64,000 nt of DNA from Schizochytrium sp. TIO01. Its lineage: Eukaryota > Sar > Bigyra > Thraustochytrida > Thraustochytriidae. The DNA is taken from the NCBI GenBank assembly GCA_004764695.1, contig SMSO01000031.1:6257261-6321260 (forward strand). The letters run 5' to 3'. Below, one piece after another: positions 10,024 to 20,398 of this stretch; position 1 is the first letter of the stretch; every line of letters starts with the position of its first letter. A model generated the notes under the pieces. It was given only the letters and a program-made list of their open reading frames with translations, had not been told where the DNA came from and did no database searches. The position numbers were made by a program, and so were the translations under genes.

Positions 10024-11457
10024 ATGAGGGCTTCGGCATGGTGCCGAAAGCTTAGTGTTGTGCTCATTCTTGTGTACCTGGTAGTCTCGCTGTCCTGCGA
10101 AGAGGTAGAGGGTGCAAGAAGGGCTCGATCTCCACGGAAAGATCAACAGCAACAGTCGAAGGATTTCTACAAGCTTCTTGGAGTGCGCCGTGGAGCTTCA
10201 GAAAAGGAGATCAAGAAAGCATACCGCGAAGCTGCCAAAAAGTACCACCCAGATCGGGTCCAGGGAGACGATAAGGCCAAGGCAAAAGCGAACAAACGGT
10301 TTGCAGAAATTGGCAAAGCTTACGAAACACTCTCGGACCCAGAAAAACGCCGTATTTATGACCAGGTTGGTGAAGAAGGTCTTAATGGCAACGCTGGACC
10401 ACGAGGCCCGCAACATCAACAGCATCATCAAGGATTCCAACAAGGTGGAGGATTCCAGCAAGGCGGGGGGTTTGGATTTGGCGGTGGAGGCGGTGGTGGA
10501 GGATTTGATTTCGGTAGTATGTTTGGGAATATGTTTGGTGGTGGTGGCGGCGGTGGTCGCCCAGGCGGACCTGGCGGTGCAGGGCCGCAGTTCGGTGGTG
10601 GTGGACCACAACGACCTCCACCACCTGCGAAAGAAATGTTTAAGAATACTCCGGTGACAGTGCTAAATGGTAAGGCAGTGAGTGCTCAGCTAGCTGCGAA
10701 AAACCGCAAGACGAGAATGTGGACAGTTGTGTTCTACGATAAAGAAAATGAAAAATTAGAGTCAATCTTTGTAAAGTTGGCTGAACGGTACCAAGGCACA
10801 GTTCACGTTGGTGCAGTCAACTGCGCAAAGCCTGAAAACAAACGCGGTTGCGATCATTTTGCGGAATCCTCTCGTACGCGCAGGCCATTCGTCAAAGTGT
10901 TATTTCCTGATACTACCAAGACATTCACGGGCAAGAAAATCTCCACGAAGACTATTGCCTCCACTGTAGACAAGCTCCTAGAAAGCTTGGTTATCAAAAT
11001 TAGTTCCACAGATGAGGCGTTGGCGTTTTCAAATAAATGTGTAGCGAATGAACGACGTGCCTGTGTTGTACTGCTCTCTGACTCCAACCGTGTGGAACCA
11101 CCTGTACAATTAGGGGCGATTGCGGCTCACAACTATCAGAAGATAGACTTTGCATATTGGCCTGTGAAGAATGAGGCTGAAAGTACTAATGCCTATTCAT
11201 TCTTAACTCGCGGAGATGCTGTAAGCAGCGAAAGCTTACCATCAGATAAAAAGCTCCCGCTTATGTTCGCATACAAAACGGGCGGCCTTCTAGGCGAGAC
11301 GGAAGTAGAAAGGTACTTGTATGAGTCTGAGGAGGCTAAAAAGGACTTAAAATCTTTAAAACAGTATGCTCGTATGCTTGACGATGCTTACTTTGTAGAT
11401 CGAAGCGCAGCAAAGCGTAAGCAATCTTCTCGCGCTAGCTCCAAAGATGAGCTCTAG
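10024..11457 (+). CDS. ER-lumenal DnaJ (Hsp40) co-chaperone with thioredoxin-like domain and KDEL tail
   Basis: 477 aa. A hydrophobic signal peptide (about 8-26) is followed by a J domain (about 47-115) with the HPD tripeptide at 75-77. Next come a long Gly/Phe/Gln-rich linker (about 118-205) and a thioredoxin-like C-terminal region (about 215-330), in which [13 protein letters not shown] and [14 protein letters not shown] follow the fold. There is no CxxC redox pair, so it is not expected to exchange disulfides. The last four residues are KDEL, the ER retrieval signal, so signal peptide and tail agree on an ER-lumenal location. J proteins stimulate the ATPase of Hsp70, here presumably BiP. 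Compared with DNAJC10/ERdj5 it is short and redox-inactive. Adenine-rich AATAAA sequence follows at about 11670. Confidence 0.88.
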   Translation: MRASAWCRKLSVVLILVYLVVSLSCEEVEGARRARSPRKDQQQQSKDFYKLLGVRRGASEKEIKKAYREAAKKYHPDRVQGDDKAKAKANKRFAEIGKAYETLSDPEKRRIYDQVGEEGLNGNAGPRGPQHQQHHQGFQQGGGFQQGGGFGFGGGGGGGGFDFGSMFGNMFGGGGGGGRPGGPGGAGPQFGGGGPQRPPPPAKEMFKNTPVTVLNGKAVSAQLAAKNRKTRMWTVVFYDKENEKLESIFVKLAERYQGTVHVGAVNCAKPENKRGCDHFAESSRTRRPFVKVLFPDTTKTFTGKKISTKTIASTVDKLLESLVIKISSTDEALAFSNKCVANERRACVVLLSDSNRVEPPVQLGAIAAHNYQKIDFAYWPVKNEAESTNAYSFLTRGDAVSSESLPSDKKLPLMFAYKTGGLLGETEVERYLYESEEAKKDLKSLKQYARMLDDAYFVDRSAAKRKQSSRASSKDEL

Positions 11458-11967
11458 AATAGCTGCGGATTGAAAAGTACAAATCACTGCAGAGTTCCTC
11501 TCATTCAACACATTAAAGTGGAAAGTCAAGATCACCAACGACAAATTGAATCTGTGTTCGGATATATAGAATTTACGAAGGAGTGGAACATGCTACGGTC
11601 TTTATAGAATTAATATTAAAATCTCCACACTATATACATAAAGTAGGATCATCCAAGTTCTTTTGCCAATAAATAAAGAATCATGTTAGCTGCTAACAAT
11701 GTACGACAAATTCTCTGCTCGAAGTAGAAATGTAATGCTACAACACATTTCAAGTAAGAATATAGAAACTAGATTTTCTAGTTTGGTTTGATCTGGTCTT
11801 GCAAGAAGAGACATCATTGCTTGGTTCGTTGTAGGACCAACAGTGAATTGACTGGAAGGAAACAGACTATATAAAGACACAATTTAATCTCATTTTATGT
11901 TGGAAAACAATTATCATCATCAGTTATGCTAAGAAAAGGGGGAGTTTAAGGATTTCCTATTGTTTCG
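11458..11967. other. Convergent 3' flanks
   Basis: About 0.5 kb of AT-rich sequence between the convergent DnaJ gene and the EFCAB10-like gene, with AATAAATAAAG near 11668 as a likely polyadenylation signal for the plus-strand gene. No coding frame is supported. Confidence 0.5.
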
Positions 11968-12414
11968 TCACGCCGATGGATCACGACCAGCAACCAGCAA
12001 CCGTGTTTTACAAAACTGAATAAACTCTGGCTTGTTTAACGGGGCAGATGGCGCAGTCTGATTTTTAGATTCGACTCGACCATCAATCTGGGCCCCTAGT
12101 GCACGGACAGCGTTTACGCAAGCATCTGGTGCCACCTTTCCAGTCTTTTCAGAATCATACATATCAAAAAGGGTTTCCAGATCCTGATCTGTAAAGATGC
12201 TGCCCTGGACGCCGCTCTTTCTCAGGTTCTGCAGAGTTTGCAGTTTGCGAATCAGAAAGTCATGAATGTCATCTGGCTTCTCATACACAATAGCAGAGCC
12301 GAGTTCATTAAACAACCCTACAATGTTGTGTTCCTTTAGGTACGCCCGCGCGACCTCTCGCGGGTCCTGCCTTCCGGACCTTGCAGGGCTGACTGGACCT
12401 TCTTCGCTGCTCAT
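11968..12414 (-). CDS. EFCAB10-like protein (RIIa/Dpy-30-type domain plus EF-hand)
   Basis: 148 aa. An N-terminal RIIa/Dpy-30-like dimerisation motif is seen at about 20-60 (AYLKEHNIVGLFNELGSAIV, then EKPDDIHDFLIRKL), which matches the family pattern of a helix, L-x-x-L-x-S-A-I, then a P-[ED]-D-x-x-x-F motif. An EF-hand-like helix-loop-helix follows (about 72-105), with the loop DMYDSEKTGKV. Human EFCAB10 has the same order and a similar length. RIIa-domain proteins dock to radial-spoke and other axonemal AKAP-like helices, so this is probably a flagellar gene and hints at a motile zoospore stage. The EF-hand loop is incomplete, and calcium binding is doubtful. Confidence 0.72.
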   Translation of the reverse strand: MSSEEGPVSPARSGRQDPREVARAYLKEHNIVGLFNELGSAIVYEKPDDIHDFLIRKLQTLQNLRKSGVQGSIFTDQDLETLFDMYDSEKTGKVAPDACVNAVRALGAQIDGRVESKNQTAPSAPLNKPEFIQFCKTRLLVAGRDPSA

Positions 12415-14778
12415 CGTGACTTCCCTAGAAAAGTTTCTGCGCAGCCTCGTTAGTATCCCTTATTCTTATTGAGATCTTCTTTCCCTTCGCGCGTTTTGCT
12501 TGGCCTCTTGTCAGTGCCAGAGTTTCCTTGCTTGTCTGCGCTTTCGCACGTGTACAAAGATTTCTCTTCTCGGCATATCAACAAATGCATAAATGGTGTG
12601 TCAACGGCCAAAAAAGGACAGAACTCAACTATTGAGAAAGATAAATAAAAAAAAATCGCCATGAATGAAGCAACCTAAACCTTGAAGCAATTTCGTACTT
12701 GATGCTCTGCTACTGGCACGAAGCAAACCTGCACGCAACAGGGATCATAGCGTGCTGTTTCTTCAGGGTCAGGATTCACTGCTCTTATGATCCATTGGTG
12801 AAAGCGAAATAGGCAAAGAATCTCTGACTACTAAAACCTTCTACGGATAGTGAGGCCTCAGCTCGACTACTTCGTGAAGAGATAGATAGATAAGTAAAGA
12901 AATGGAAAGCGGAGTCAAAAGTTAATAATGATTCGGTAGTAGTTCCTGCTTATAAGTTATTTCTTTCACTCACATTCTAAATTGAGGGGCGATAAAAGAA
13001 AAGAGAAAAGAGCACCCATGTACATATATATATGTTTACTTTTCTTTCTTTTCTTTTGGAAAACAAAACAACTTGATCTGGAACAGAGTGTAGAAGAATC
13101 GAGGGACAAAAATCAGACCCCTTTTCACGGTGTACGAAGAAAAGTCTGGGCTGCCCCTTAAAGCCATGGAAGGATCGGGCTCATGAGTCTTCAGTCGAGA
13201 GTATCTTAAGTTCATACCAAAAGAAGCATTGAAACGCTACCTGCGACACCTCCACAGCCTGCCTGGTGGTCTCCATGCTCGCACACAAACTTTCATTGAA
13301 CGATCAATTCTAAGGACTCTTTTTAGAGCACTGTTATCATCAACAATAAGAATCTACAGCAAAGTGGCATTTTGCCATCTTTGTACAACAGTATCTTCCC
13401 CTTGAAGAGAGATGCTAGAATGCATAAACACGTCTCTTGAAACATCGCGGTTCTATTGCTGTGTCGTTCTGTTGTTGACTCAAAAGAACCAGGCTCCTGC
13501 GCCAGCTTTCCTTGTATAAACTAATACTAGAAGCTGAGGAATCAAAGTCACCTCGAACGCCTCCAACTGTATGAGTTTGAGCCTGACCCCCGAAAATTAC
13601 AAATAAAAACACCAGTCATACATACTCACATAAATTCATGCACCGATCTCTGGCAGAGGCTCCACTAGCAAGACATCGCCGAGGCTCTGGAGCAAGAACC
13701 GACCTGCACCTGGGCATCATCCCCCTTTGATCCCGGGACATTCTTCTCTTCATTTCACCCCATCACTAACTTTCACTTGCACTGCATTGCATTGCGTTGA
13801 ATTGCATGCATTTGCATTTGCATTTGCATTTGCATTTGCATTTGCATTTGCATTTGCATTTGCATTCACCATCTTCAAAGCAAATTCTCTTGTCGTCAAG
13901 GTCTCTAGCTCGTCATACTCGCAGACGAGATGACCTCTTCGTCTTGACGATTGTGAAGAGAGCTTCGTCTCAGCTTGAGCACTATCTTCATCTTGCACAG
14001 CTCCAAGGCGTGAGCCAAATGAGCTGCTCTCGAGCAGGCCCATCTTGAACGCCTAGCCCACAGCTGACCCATACGGACACCTAAGTGGCGGGCAAACGAG
14101 CGCTGTACCTTTGGCAATAAAATTACAATCTAGCTAGTTTTTTAACTTGCTGCACGAGCTACTCTTGCAGAGCTCGACTCTTCGACTGATATGGCCCATG
14201 ACCATTCCAGGTCGGCGTGTGATGTAGACAACGTGGGGCCATCGAGATCGAGAAAGGTCGCCCCACCGAACGAAGTCTTCACCAATCGATCCTCAATGGA
14301 TGGAAACTCCTGTTTTCATTTCTTCATTTGTGTAGCAAAAAAAACTAAAAAACTTTGAAGAGCCCAAATCAAAAACCAAACAGCTCTTAAATCAAGACTT
14401 CAAGAACTCGATGATCGATTGATGGCTGTTATTCAAGATGGACCGATGTCTGGTAGAGGTCTGCACAGCCTACCCCTGTCGAGGTCGTCTGCTTCGAAGC
14501 GCAGCGATGAGAAGGTTGGTTGCATATCTGACGCTCTCGGTGTTGGTGCTTTCTTTATGCAGTTGAGAAGGTGTCTTTCTTTTTTTCCCTTTCGAACTTT
14601 AGAAATAGAAATAATAATATTGTTTTAAAAATAAAGCCCGAGCAGTGAAAAACAAAAAAAAGTGATAAAGAGATAAAGTTCTTATTTGGGTTTAATGGAG
14701 CTAGCTGCATATCGGAAACTTCTGTGCCTTGCTCGCTGCCAGCGGGGCTGCTAGCTTCTGTTTGCCTGTCTCACGGCG
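12415..14778. other. Long intergenic region, 2.4 kb
   Basis: No gene is supported. The only notable structure is the TTTGCA hexamer array at 13805-13866, which gives artificial Phe-Ala and Asn-Ala frames on both strands. Short purine/pyrimidine runs and a TATATATATG stretch near 13026 are also present. Confidence 0.55.
13805..13866. repeat. Hexanucleotide microsatellite (TTTGCA)n
   Basis: About ten perfect tandem copies of TTTGCA, ending at 13866. Flanking sequence is degenerate TTGCATTGCG-like, suggesting expansion from a TTGCAT-rich seed. All long frames across it are repeat artefacts. Confidence 0.95.
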
Positions 14779-15825
14779 ATGAGGAGCTGTCTGGGCGCCA
14801 GCGAGGTGCTCGCAGAAGCTGCTGCGAACCTCGGAGACACCAGCTCTCTCACACAAGAAGACCGCCTCCAGGTACGTTGACGCCGCGATGTCAAAGATGG
14901 GCCGATCTTGAGAGCCCACTTTATTGAACGGACGGCTGAGAGCTCTCGAAGCGATACGGTCAAGGCAACAGTAAGGCGGATCCTGCAAAACCCTCATGCA
15001 TACAGAAGGTACTGACAATCAATTTGAAAACTATGCTTCGTTTCTATACGTTTGTTACAGACATTCATGAACCTTATGAACAACAATTTTTCAGGGTCGG
15101 CGACAGAAAATAATGTGCAAATTGCAGCTGCCTGTGCGTTACTTCTAGGCACAGATGCGCAAATGTTGGTGGCTGCAGCACCTTCTGCAGTAGATAAACT
15201 TTTAGAGCTGTTGGAGAACCATGCTAGTAAGGTGCCAATGCCGATTGCACTTGTAGCAACGTCGTTGGCAACTGTCAACATACAGAACCAAGTAACTCAA
15301 GCTCGCCAAAGGCGAGCCTTGGAGCTTGCTACAAAACTCTGCACTCCCGGCAGTTTACATGAGGACCAACAAATATGGCGTCCGCAGCTAATCGCTGCGA
15401 CCAGGGTCTTGCACGATGAAATGCTACCATCAAGAAAATCTACGTTAATGGGACGCTACTGTTCAAGGATCATGCACGCAGAGAGCACATTGCGACGTGT
15501 AGCGATGATTAGTGCTGTAGTCCTTGGATTTCTTTTGGCTATGTTTGCCATGTGGGTGGTTGTCTCGTCAGTATCTTCGTATGTGTCAAACGAAGGACCT
15601 CGCTCGTTGCGAGATGACGCCCACAAGTTTTTGCCTGTGGTTCTCCTGATCGCCTACGTTTCCGTAGGATATAAATCATCGAACACGATGCCGAAGACAA
15701 CTGCTGATAAGATTATTGCGCCCTTGGCCCGTAATGTGGTAGAGGCTCATGCTATTGGTGAGGCCAAAATGATGCATGACGAGGCATTCTCATCAGGGGC
15801 CTCCACATCTTCAGATACCTTGTGA
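14779..15825 (+). CDS. Armadillo-like helical protein with C-terminal membrane segments, probably three exons
   Basis: The main exon (15061-15825) is certain. It follows a clear acceptor (TTTGTTACAG) and encodes Ala/Leu-rich helices like armadillo repeats (NNVQIAAACALLLGTDAQML, then SAVDKLLELLENHASKVPM). These are followed by hydrophobic segments AMISAVVLGFLLAMFAMWVV-like at about residues 207-230 and FLPVVLLIAYVSVGY further on. My model for the 5' part joins 14779-14871, 14943-15008 and 15061-15825 (307 aa). All three junctions are GT...AG and in phase, with introns of 71 and 52 nt, but the first acceptor is weak. Function is unknown; the layout suggests a tail-anchored scaffold on an internal membrane. 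Confidence 0.55.
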
Positions 15826-16444
15826 CCCACTGGGGGCAGTGAGTCAACAATCGAAGAGCAAAAGCTAAATTCCCATTCACATTCCTTTTGATTTCTTTGT
15901 TATGTGTGAGAAAACAAAGGATGCCAAACATAAATTGAGACGAAGTGGGAACGCGCTGTGTTGGAGTGCGCACCCTTGTATAGCAGGGACTGCTCTAAGA
16001 AGGCTTGGAGTAGACTAGATATATCAAAACTTTGAAATAAAAGTATTTTACATTTGTGCAATATTTAACGCATCCACAGATGCGGCTTGACAAAAGGCGT
16101 TTCTGTCTTCATCGAAACTTTGATTTGAACTTGGACTTGGTGATGCGAGCATATTTGACTTTACGAGCTCACTTTGGATGAAGTAATCTTGGTTTTCTAC
16201 ATTTTACATCTTTTCTTCTTGCGAAAGTCTAATGCAATACTTCCTGCTATTCCATAAGCTCAATCAAGCATTTGCTAGCCGCGACACTCAACAAGTCGTC
16301 GCATTCTGCAATTTAATGAATAAATGAAGAAGATTAAAGAAAAACAAAGGATCTTTACTATATTTTGGGGCTTATGTACGGAGCAAAGAAACATGTTGGC
16401 TGGTTGATTGCTAATTATTGACAGTTAAAAGAGTGCAAGGCCAC
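15826..16444. other. Convergent 3' flanks, 0.6 kb
   Basis: AT-rich spacer between the armadillo-like gene and the aminotransferase gene, which point at each other. No coding frame or repeat is evident. Confidence 0.5.
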
Positions 16445-17713
16445 TTACTCTTTGGAGCGAAGAAGGCGGCCCATGCGCTCCATAGCTTCGTCCATTTGCT
16501 CGGGGGATGCCAATGAGTACGAAAGACGAACAGCAGGAAGGTCATCATCGATGGGACTGAAAAAATGGCCAGCAACCACAAGCACATCCTTCTCGTGAAC
16601 AAGCTCCTTAGTGAACTCACGCACGCTCTCGACACAATCAATCTTGAGCCACATGAACATGCCAGCATCGGGGACTGACCAGGAGCAGAGACCGTTGAGG
16701 TGGCGCTCTGCGGACTGAATGAGGGCATCGCGCTGATTACGATAGAATGCAACGACGCGGCTAAAGTGGTCTTCCAGGCCTTCGTATCCCCAGTGGTTGA
16801 GCAGAGCCATGACAACACTCTGTGAAAAGCAACTCGTGTTGACCTCGGTAACCTGTTGGTGAAGCTCGCAGCGTTCCACGAGCTCCTTTGGGCCGGTCAT
16901 GAAACCAATGCGAAGACCCGAGGAGAGAATCTTGGAGAAGCTATCAAAGCGCACCACTCGGGCTTCCTCATCCATTGAGTAGAAACTTGGGACGCGTTCT
17001 TCAGCAAACTGTAAGAAGTAGTAAGGATCGTCCTCGAGGATGAGCAGATCGTGCTTGCAGCAGATGCGGTAGATCTCCTGACGGCGATCCAAAGCCAAAG
17101 TCACACCTGTTGGGTTAGAGCCTGAAGGAATCAGGTAGATGGCTTTGGGCTTGGGCTTACCAGGGTGCGTCACATCCCACTCATCAAGAACTTGCTCTAA
17201 GGCGGACGGTACAAGGCCGTGGTCGTCAGTTTTCACTGGCATACTGGTACTGCCCCAAGCGCGGAGAAAACTAAGAGTGCCAGAAAATACGGCCTCCTCC
17301 ATGAGAAGGGTATCTTCGGTTTCCATGATGCACTCCAGGGTCTTTGTGACACTATCCATGCTGCCGGTGGAGACGAAGATGTCGCTGTTTTCGCCACTGG
17401 CGGCACGAGGCGGGTTGTGGAAGTGTTCCTGGAAATCCTTGAGCATCTTGATGAGCGCAGGGATTCCTGCCGATGAGCAGTACTGAAGCATTTCGGACAT
17501 GTTCCCAATCTCCAGGGTTGTTCCTTCCTCAGGTCCGCTCAATGTCAAGGTCATTCCTGCGAGCGGAAATGTGAGATCATTCGGCATGCCTCCTCCAAGG
17601 CTGATCGCTCCCGGTTTGTTCATCAGCGGCAGCAGCGCCCGAATCGGCGAGCATTTCCGCGACTTGCTGCGTTCCGTCATGAACCTCGTGTACCCATCCT
17701 TCCCGGCGCTCAT
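16445..17713 (-). CDS. AADAT: Kynurenine/alpha-aminoadipate aminotransferase-like PLP enzyme
   Basis: 422 aa from ATG 17713; the open frame runs 86 codons further upstream, but with no ATG and in a GC-rich flank. It matches fold-type I aminotransferases of the KAT II/AADAT class along its whole length (human enzyme 425 aa): SPIRALLPL near the N-terminus, SLGGGMPNDLTFP, LQYCSSAGIPAL, PSGSNPTGV, the cofactor-contacting EDDPYYFLQF, and the PLP lysine in SFSKILSSGLRIGF at residue 261. The enzyme class transfers the amino group of 2-aminoadipate, kynurenine or related amino acids to 2-oxoglutarate. It therefore serves lysine or tryptophan catabolism, in mitochondria or cytosol. No obvious targeting peptide is seen from this start. 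Confidence 0.9.
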   Translation of the reverse strand: MSAGKDGYTRFMTERSKSRKCSPIRALLPLMNKPGAISLGGGMPNDLTFPLAGMTLTLSGPEEGTTLEIGNMSEMLQYCSSAGIPALIKMLKDFQEHFHNPPRAASGENSDIFVSTGSMDSVTKTLECIMETEDTLLMEEAVFSGTLSFLRAWGSTSMPVKTDDHGLVPSALEQVLDEWDVTHPGKPKPKAIYLIPSGSNPTGVTLALDRRQEIYRICCKHDLLILEDDPYYFLQFAEERVPSFYSMDEEARVVRFDSFSKILSSGLRIGFMTGPKELVERCELHQQVTEVNTSCFSQSVVMALLNHWGYEGLEDHFSRVVAFYRNQRDALIQSAERHLNGLCSWSVPDAGMFMWLKIDCVESVREFTKELVHEKDVLVVAGHFFSPIDDDLPAVRLSYSLASPEQMDEAMERMGRLLRSKE

Positions 17714-18640
17714 TTCCCCCGACTGAGTTGAGTTCTGCCCTTCCTTCGAGTCCTTCTCTATCCCGCTAACGCAGTTCTGCGATGCGTAAGACCCTTCGTT
17801 TCGGTCAAAAACCAAGACAAAACAAACTAAACCGACCAAACCAAAACAGGGACACCGCCGCACAGATCTGCCTTCCGCCTCGTCTGCCTTCGCGGCCTCT
17901 TCTTCACCCCAGATTCGGATTTGCCGCAGCTTTTCCACGCCTCTTCGACGCCAATCTTTCTCAATCTCCAACGGCGCCGCAAAACATCTTCAAAGCACTA
18001 CCTTTCTCGCCCTCGAAACATTTTGCTCTCCACAGTCTCATACAAGTTCTCCGCCGCCCCTCCTCCTTCCCACTCCCCTCCTGCCCCCCAGAGCGTCGCC
18101 CGGCGCCCACCTCAGGTCCCTCCCCAAAGGGACAGACGCCTGCCGTCTGGGGGGCACAAAGCGAGAGTTCAGGGAGGGCAGATTTTTGTGATAGCGCAAG
18201 GCTTTTCTTCGCATCGCTCTGGCGCCCCAAGTTCCAGACTCGCGGAGGCGCCTCTCTGCGCAAAGGGATTGCGCTGGGCGCCCCGCCGGCAGCGCCGCAG
18301 GGCCCGCCAGGGCCTGGCTCCGCCCCTGCCTGCAGCCGACAGCCTGTTCGCAGACCGTGCGCGGGCTCCTGGGCGCCGCGAGGTTCTGCGCGGGAGACCG
18401 CGACCTGCGCGGGCCTATCGTTTACGGTAGCACCTCTCCTAGCGACAGGGCCACACCTGGTCTTGTGCGCGCGGCTCTGCCTCCTTCGCGCCTCTGAATT
18501 ACATACGAAGTTTGTTAGCGCCGACCCGGCGGCCGCAGAACCGGCGGGTGGGCCCTCCTACCGGACCGCGTGCACGCCAGCCTGGAGACCCCGCGGGCGC
18601 TAGGCAGTGCTACAGAAAGGGGTAGCTGGCCTCGCGTTCC
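17714..18640. promoter_or_regulatory. GC-rich flank upstream of the aminotransferase gene
   Basis: This stretch, especially 18050-18620, is far richer in G+C than the rest of the window and contains long C-rich runs. It lies directly upstream of the minus-strand aminotransferase and may carry its promoter. Frames of 170-273 codons cross it, but their products are Pro/Arg/Ala/Ser-rich low-complexity strings in several frames at once, typical of GC-rich non-coding DNA. Calling it regulatory is inference from position only. Confidence 0.3.
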
Positions 18641-18761
18641 TCGGGTGTTCTGTTCCGCGAGGCGGCGTTCTTTGCGTTCTGTTCTTATCGGTGTTCTGTT
18701 TGGCCGGGAGAACTGAGAAGAGGATTATTGTGATTTGTTTTTAGTTATAATAAAGTTTTAG

Positions 18762-18792
18762 TTTATGATTTATGATTTATGATTTATGATTT
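18762..18792. repeat. (TTTATGA)n tandem repeat
   Basis: Four or so copies of a TTATGAT unit. First of a series of unrelated simple repeats between 18.7 and 20.4 kb. Confidence 0.85.
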
Positions 18793-18844
18793 GTAACTTT
18801 TGTCGAAGGAAGTAACAAAAAGAGAATGAGATTGTTTTATTGAA

Positions 18845-18880
18845 GGAATGGAATGGAATGGAATGGAATGGAATGAAATG
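18845..18880. repeat. (GGAAT)n pentanucleotide repeat
   Basis: Six to seven copies of GGAAT, the last with an A substitution (GAAAT). The same unit is known from satellite DNA of other eukaryotes, but this array is tiny. Confidence 0.9.
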
Positions 18881-19339
18881 AAGATCAATCACCGTCGCTG
18901 GAGAAAACTTCTTCGGTTCATGCCAGCTGCGGAATGAGCTGCGATCGACGCCTGGGGTCGTGAGGGCTGAAGGCGGAACAGGGAGGCTCGGGACTCTGCC
19001 AGGCAGCGAAGGTGGCGTGAGTCGAAGTCCATCAAGGCTTATTTATTTGTTTATTTATTTATTTTGCTTTCTTATCGCAATGTACGTTCGTTTCTTTGGG
19101 TGTGCACTGCAATTTAACTCTGTTTCAAGAACGATGATGGCGATGGCGTGGAGAGATCAGGGAAACCTCCCTCTTCGCTGCAACGACCTGCGCACAACCT
19201 GCGGCTGCCGAGGATGACGATGGAGATCCTGTCCACCCTCGCGTGTCGTCGCTTGTTTGCCTGTGCAGAGAACGGCGGCATCCGTGCCTGCATCCTGCAC
19301 GTCTCGGGGATCGTCTCATCAGGATGAGCAGGCAGCATG

Positions 19340-19394
19340 CATCCATCCATCCATCCATCCATCCATCCATCCATCCATCCATCCATCCATCCAT
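19340..19394. repeat. (ATCC)n tetranucleotide repeat
   Basis: Thirteen or so perfect copies of ATCC/CATC. It creates spurious His-Pro-Ser-Ile and Met-Asp-Gly-Trp repeat frames on the two strands. Confidence 0.95.
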
Positions 19395-19602
19395 GCGCTG
19401 CCGCCGCAAACGAACTCGAGCTTGCGGTCGTGACCCCAAGGGCCCAGCGCCGGCTGCCTGGCGCTCCCGCTCGCCCGTGAATTTGGGCCGCCGAGCTGTG
19501 TCAAGACTGGGCCAATCTCTCATGGGTACGTGCCCCGTACAGCGGACCCGGCGACGCTTTGCACTCAATGACCAACATTTTGGGAACCTGAGCGTGCGCG
19601 AG

Positions 19603-19629
19603 CGAGCAAGCAAGCAAGCAAGCAAGCAA
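19603..19629. repeat. (AAGC)n tetranucleotide repeat
   Basis: Six copies of AAGC within a Lys/Gln-rich looking segment; no gene is associated with it. Confidence 0.9.
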
Positions 19630-19840
19630 TTGTGCTTCAGTTGTGGGTGCATCCCAGAGCGAGCGAGCAATCTCCAAGCACATCATCGTCATGCGTGCAA
19701 TGCTCGGCTGCTCGCGTGCAGACGTTGCAGTACATGGCCGCGACTGCGAGTTCCTGGGCTCCGCGGTGGCCTGCTTGCTCGCGATCTCAGCCGCCTGCGA
19801 GCAGCACGTGAAGGACTACCCGGAGGACAGCGAGCGCCTC

Positions 19841-19863
19841 GTCGAGTCGAGTCGAGTCGAGTC
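19841..19863. repeat. (GTCGA)n pentanucleotide repeat
   Basis: Four and a half copies of GTCGA. Confidence 0.9.
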
Positions 19864-19899
19864 TGCTATGAAGGGCGCACAAGAGCAAAGCTCCAGTTA

Positions 19900-19928
19900 C
19901 TCAGTCAGTCAGTCAGTCAGTCAGTCAG
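19900..19928. repeat. (CAGT)n tetranucleotide repeat
   Basis: Seven copies of TCAG/CAGT, 40 bases after the GTCGA array. Confidence 0.9.
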
Positions 19929-20231
19929 CGGTAATGCCAATCGATAATCGTCCTGCAATGCGGGGTGCACAAATTCTCTTGACCACAAAGTCGGCCCATG
20001 CGAACTTTGCGGCGGTGGCGAACCGCTGACGATCGCTTCGAGGCAGGTGCTGTAGTCACAGGTCGCCGCCAGAAGAGCGACTGACTCCTGTGAGCTTTCT
20101 GGCATGGTCTCTGGACCTGAGCAGTCGCGTGCACAGAACTGGGCAGTAGAGGGAGTGCGACAATAGTGACTGCTACGGAGTACGTACCAGAAATATAAGA
20201 GGGATGATCTGCGAACAGCGCACTCCCTCAT

Positions 20232-20398
20232 ATCTAATTAGATAGGTAGATAGATTTATACATGTATAGATGGATAGATTTATAGATGGATAGATTTATA
20301 GATGGATAGATTCATAGATATATAGATTTATACATTTATAGATGGATAGATTTATAGATGGATAGATTTATAGATGGATAGATGTATAGTTAGATAGA
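20232..20398. repeat. GATA-rich minisatellite (GATAGATTTATAGATG-like unit)
   Basis: A 165-base array of imperfect 12-16-base units built from GATA and TTTATA blocks. The GATAGATTTATAGATG unit recurs about eight times with small changes. Only this array and the hexamer at 13.8 kb exceed 60 bases. Confidence 0.9.

Noticed and set aside
13727-14048. Phe-Ala, Leu-His and Asn-Ala repeat proteins
   Set aside because: All are translations of the TTTGCA microsatellite in different frames; no conserved sequence flanks them.
17782-18603. 273-codon plus-strand frame upstream of the aminotransferase
   Set aside because: The product is Pro/Arg/Ser/Ala-rich without any domain. It overlaps other long open frames on both strands, and its length follows from GC-rich composition.
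19125-20029. Frames of 60-234 codons with Ile-His-Pro-Ser or Trp-Met-Asp-Gly repeats
   Set aside because: Their repeats are the ATCC microsatellite read in different frames, and the remaining sequence is low-complexity.
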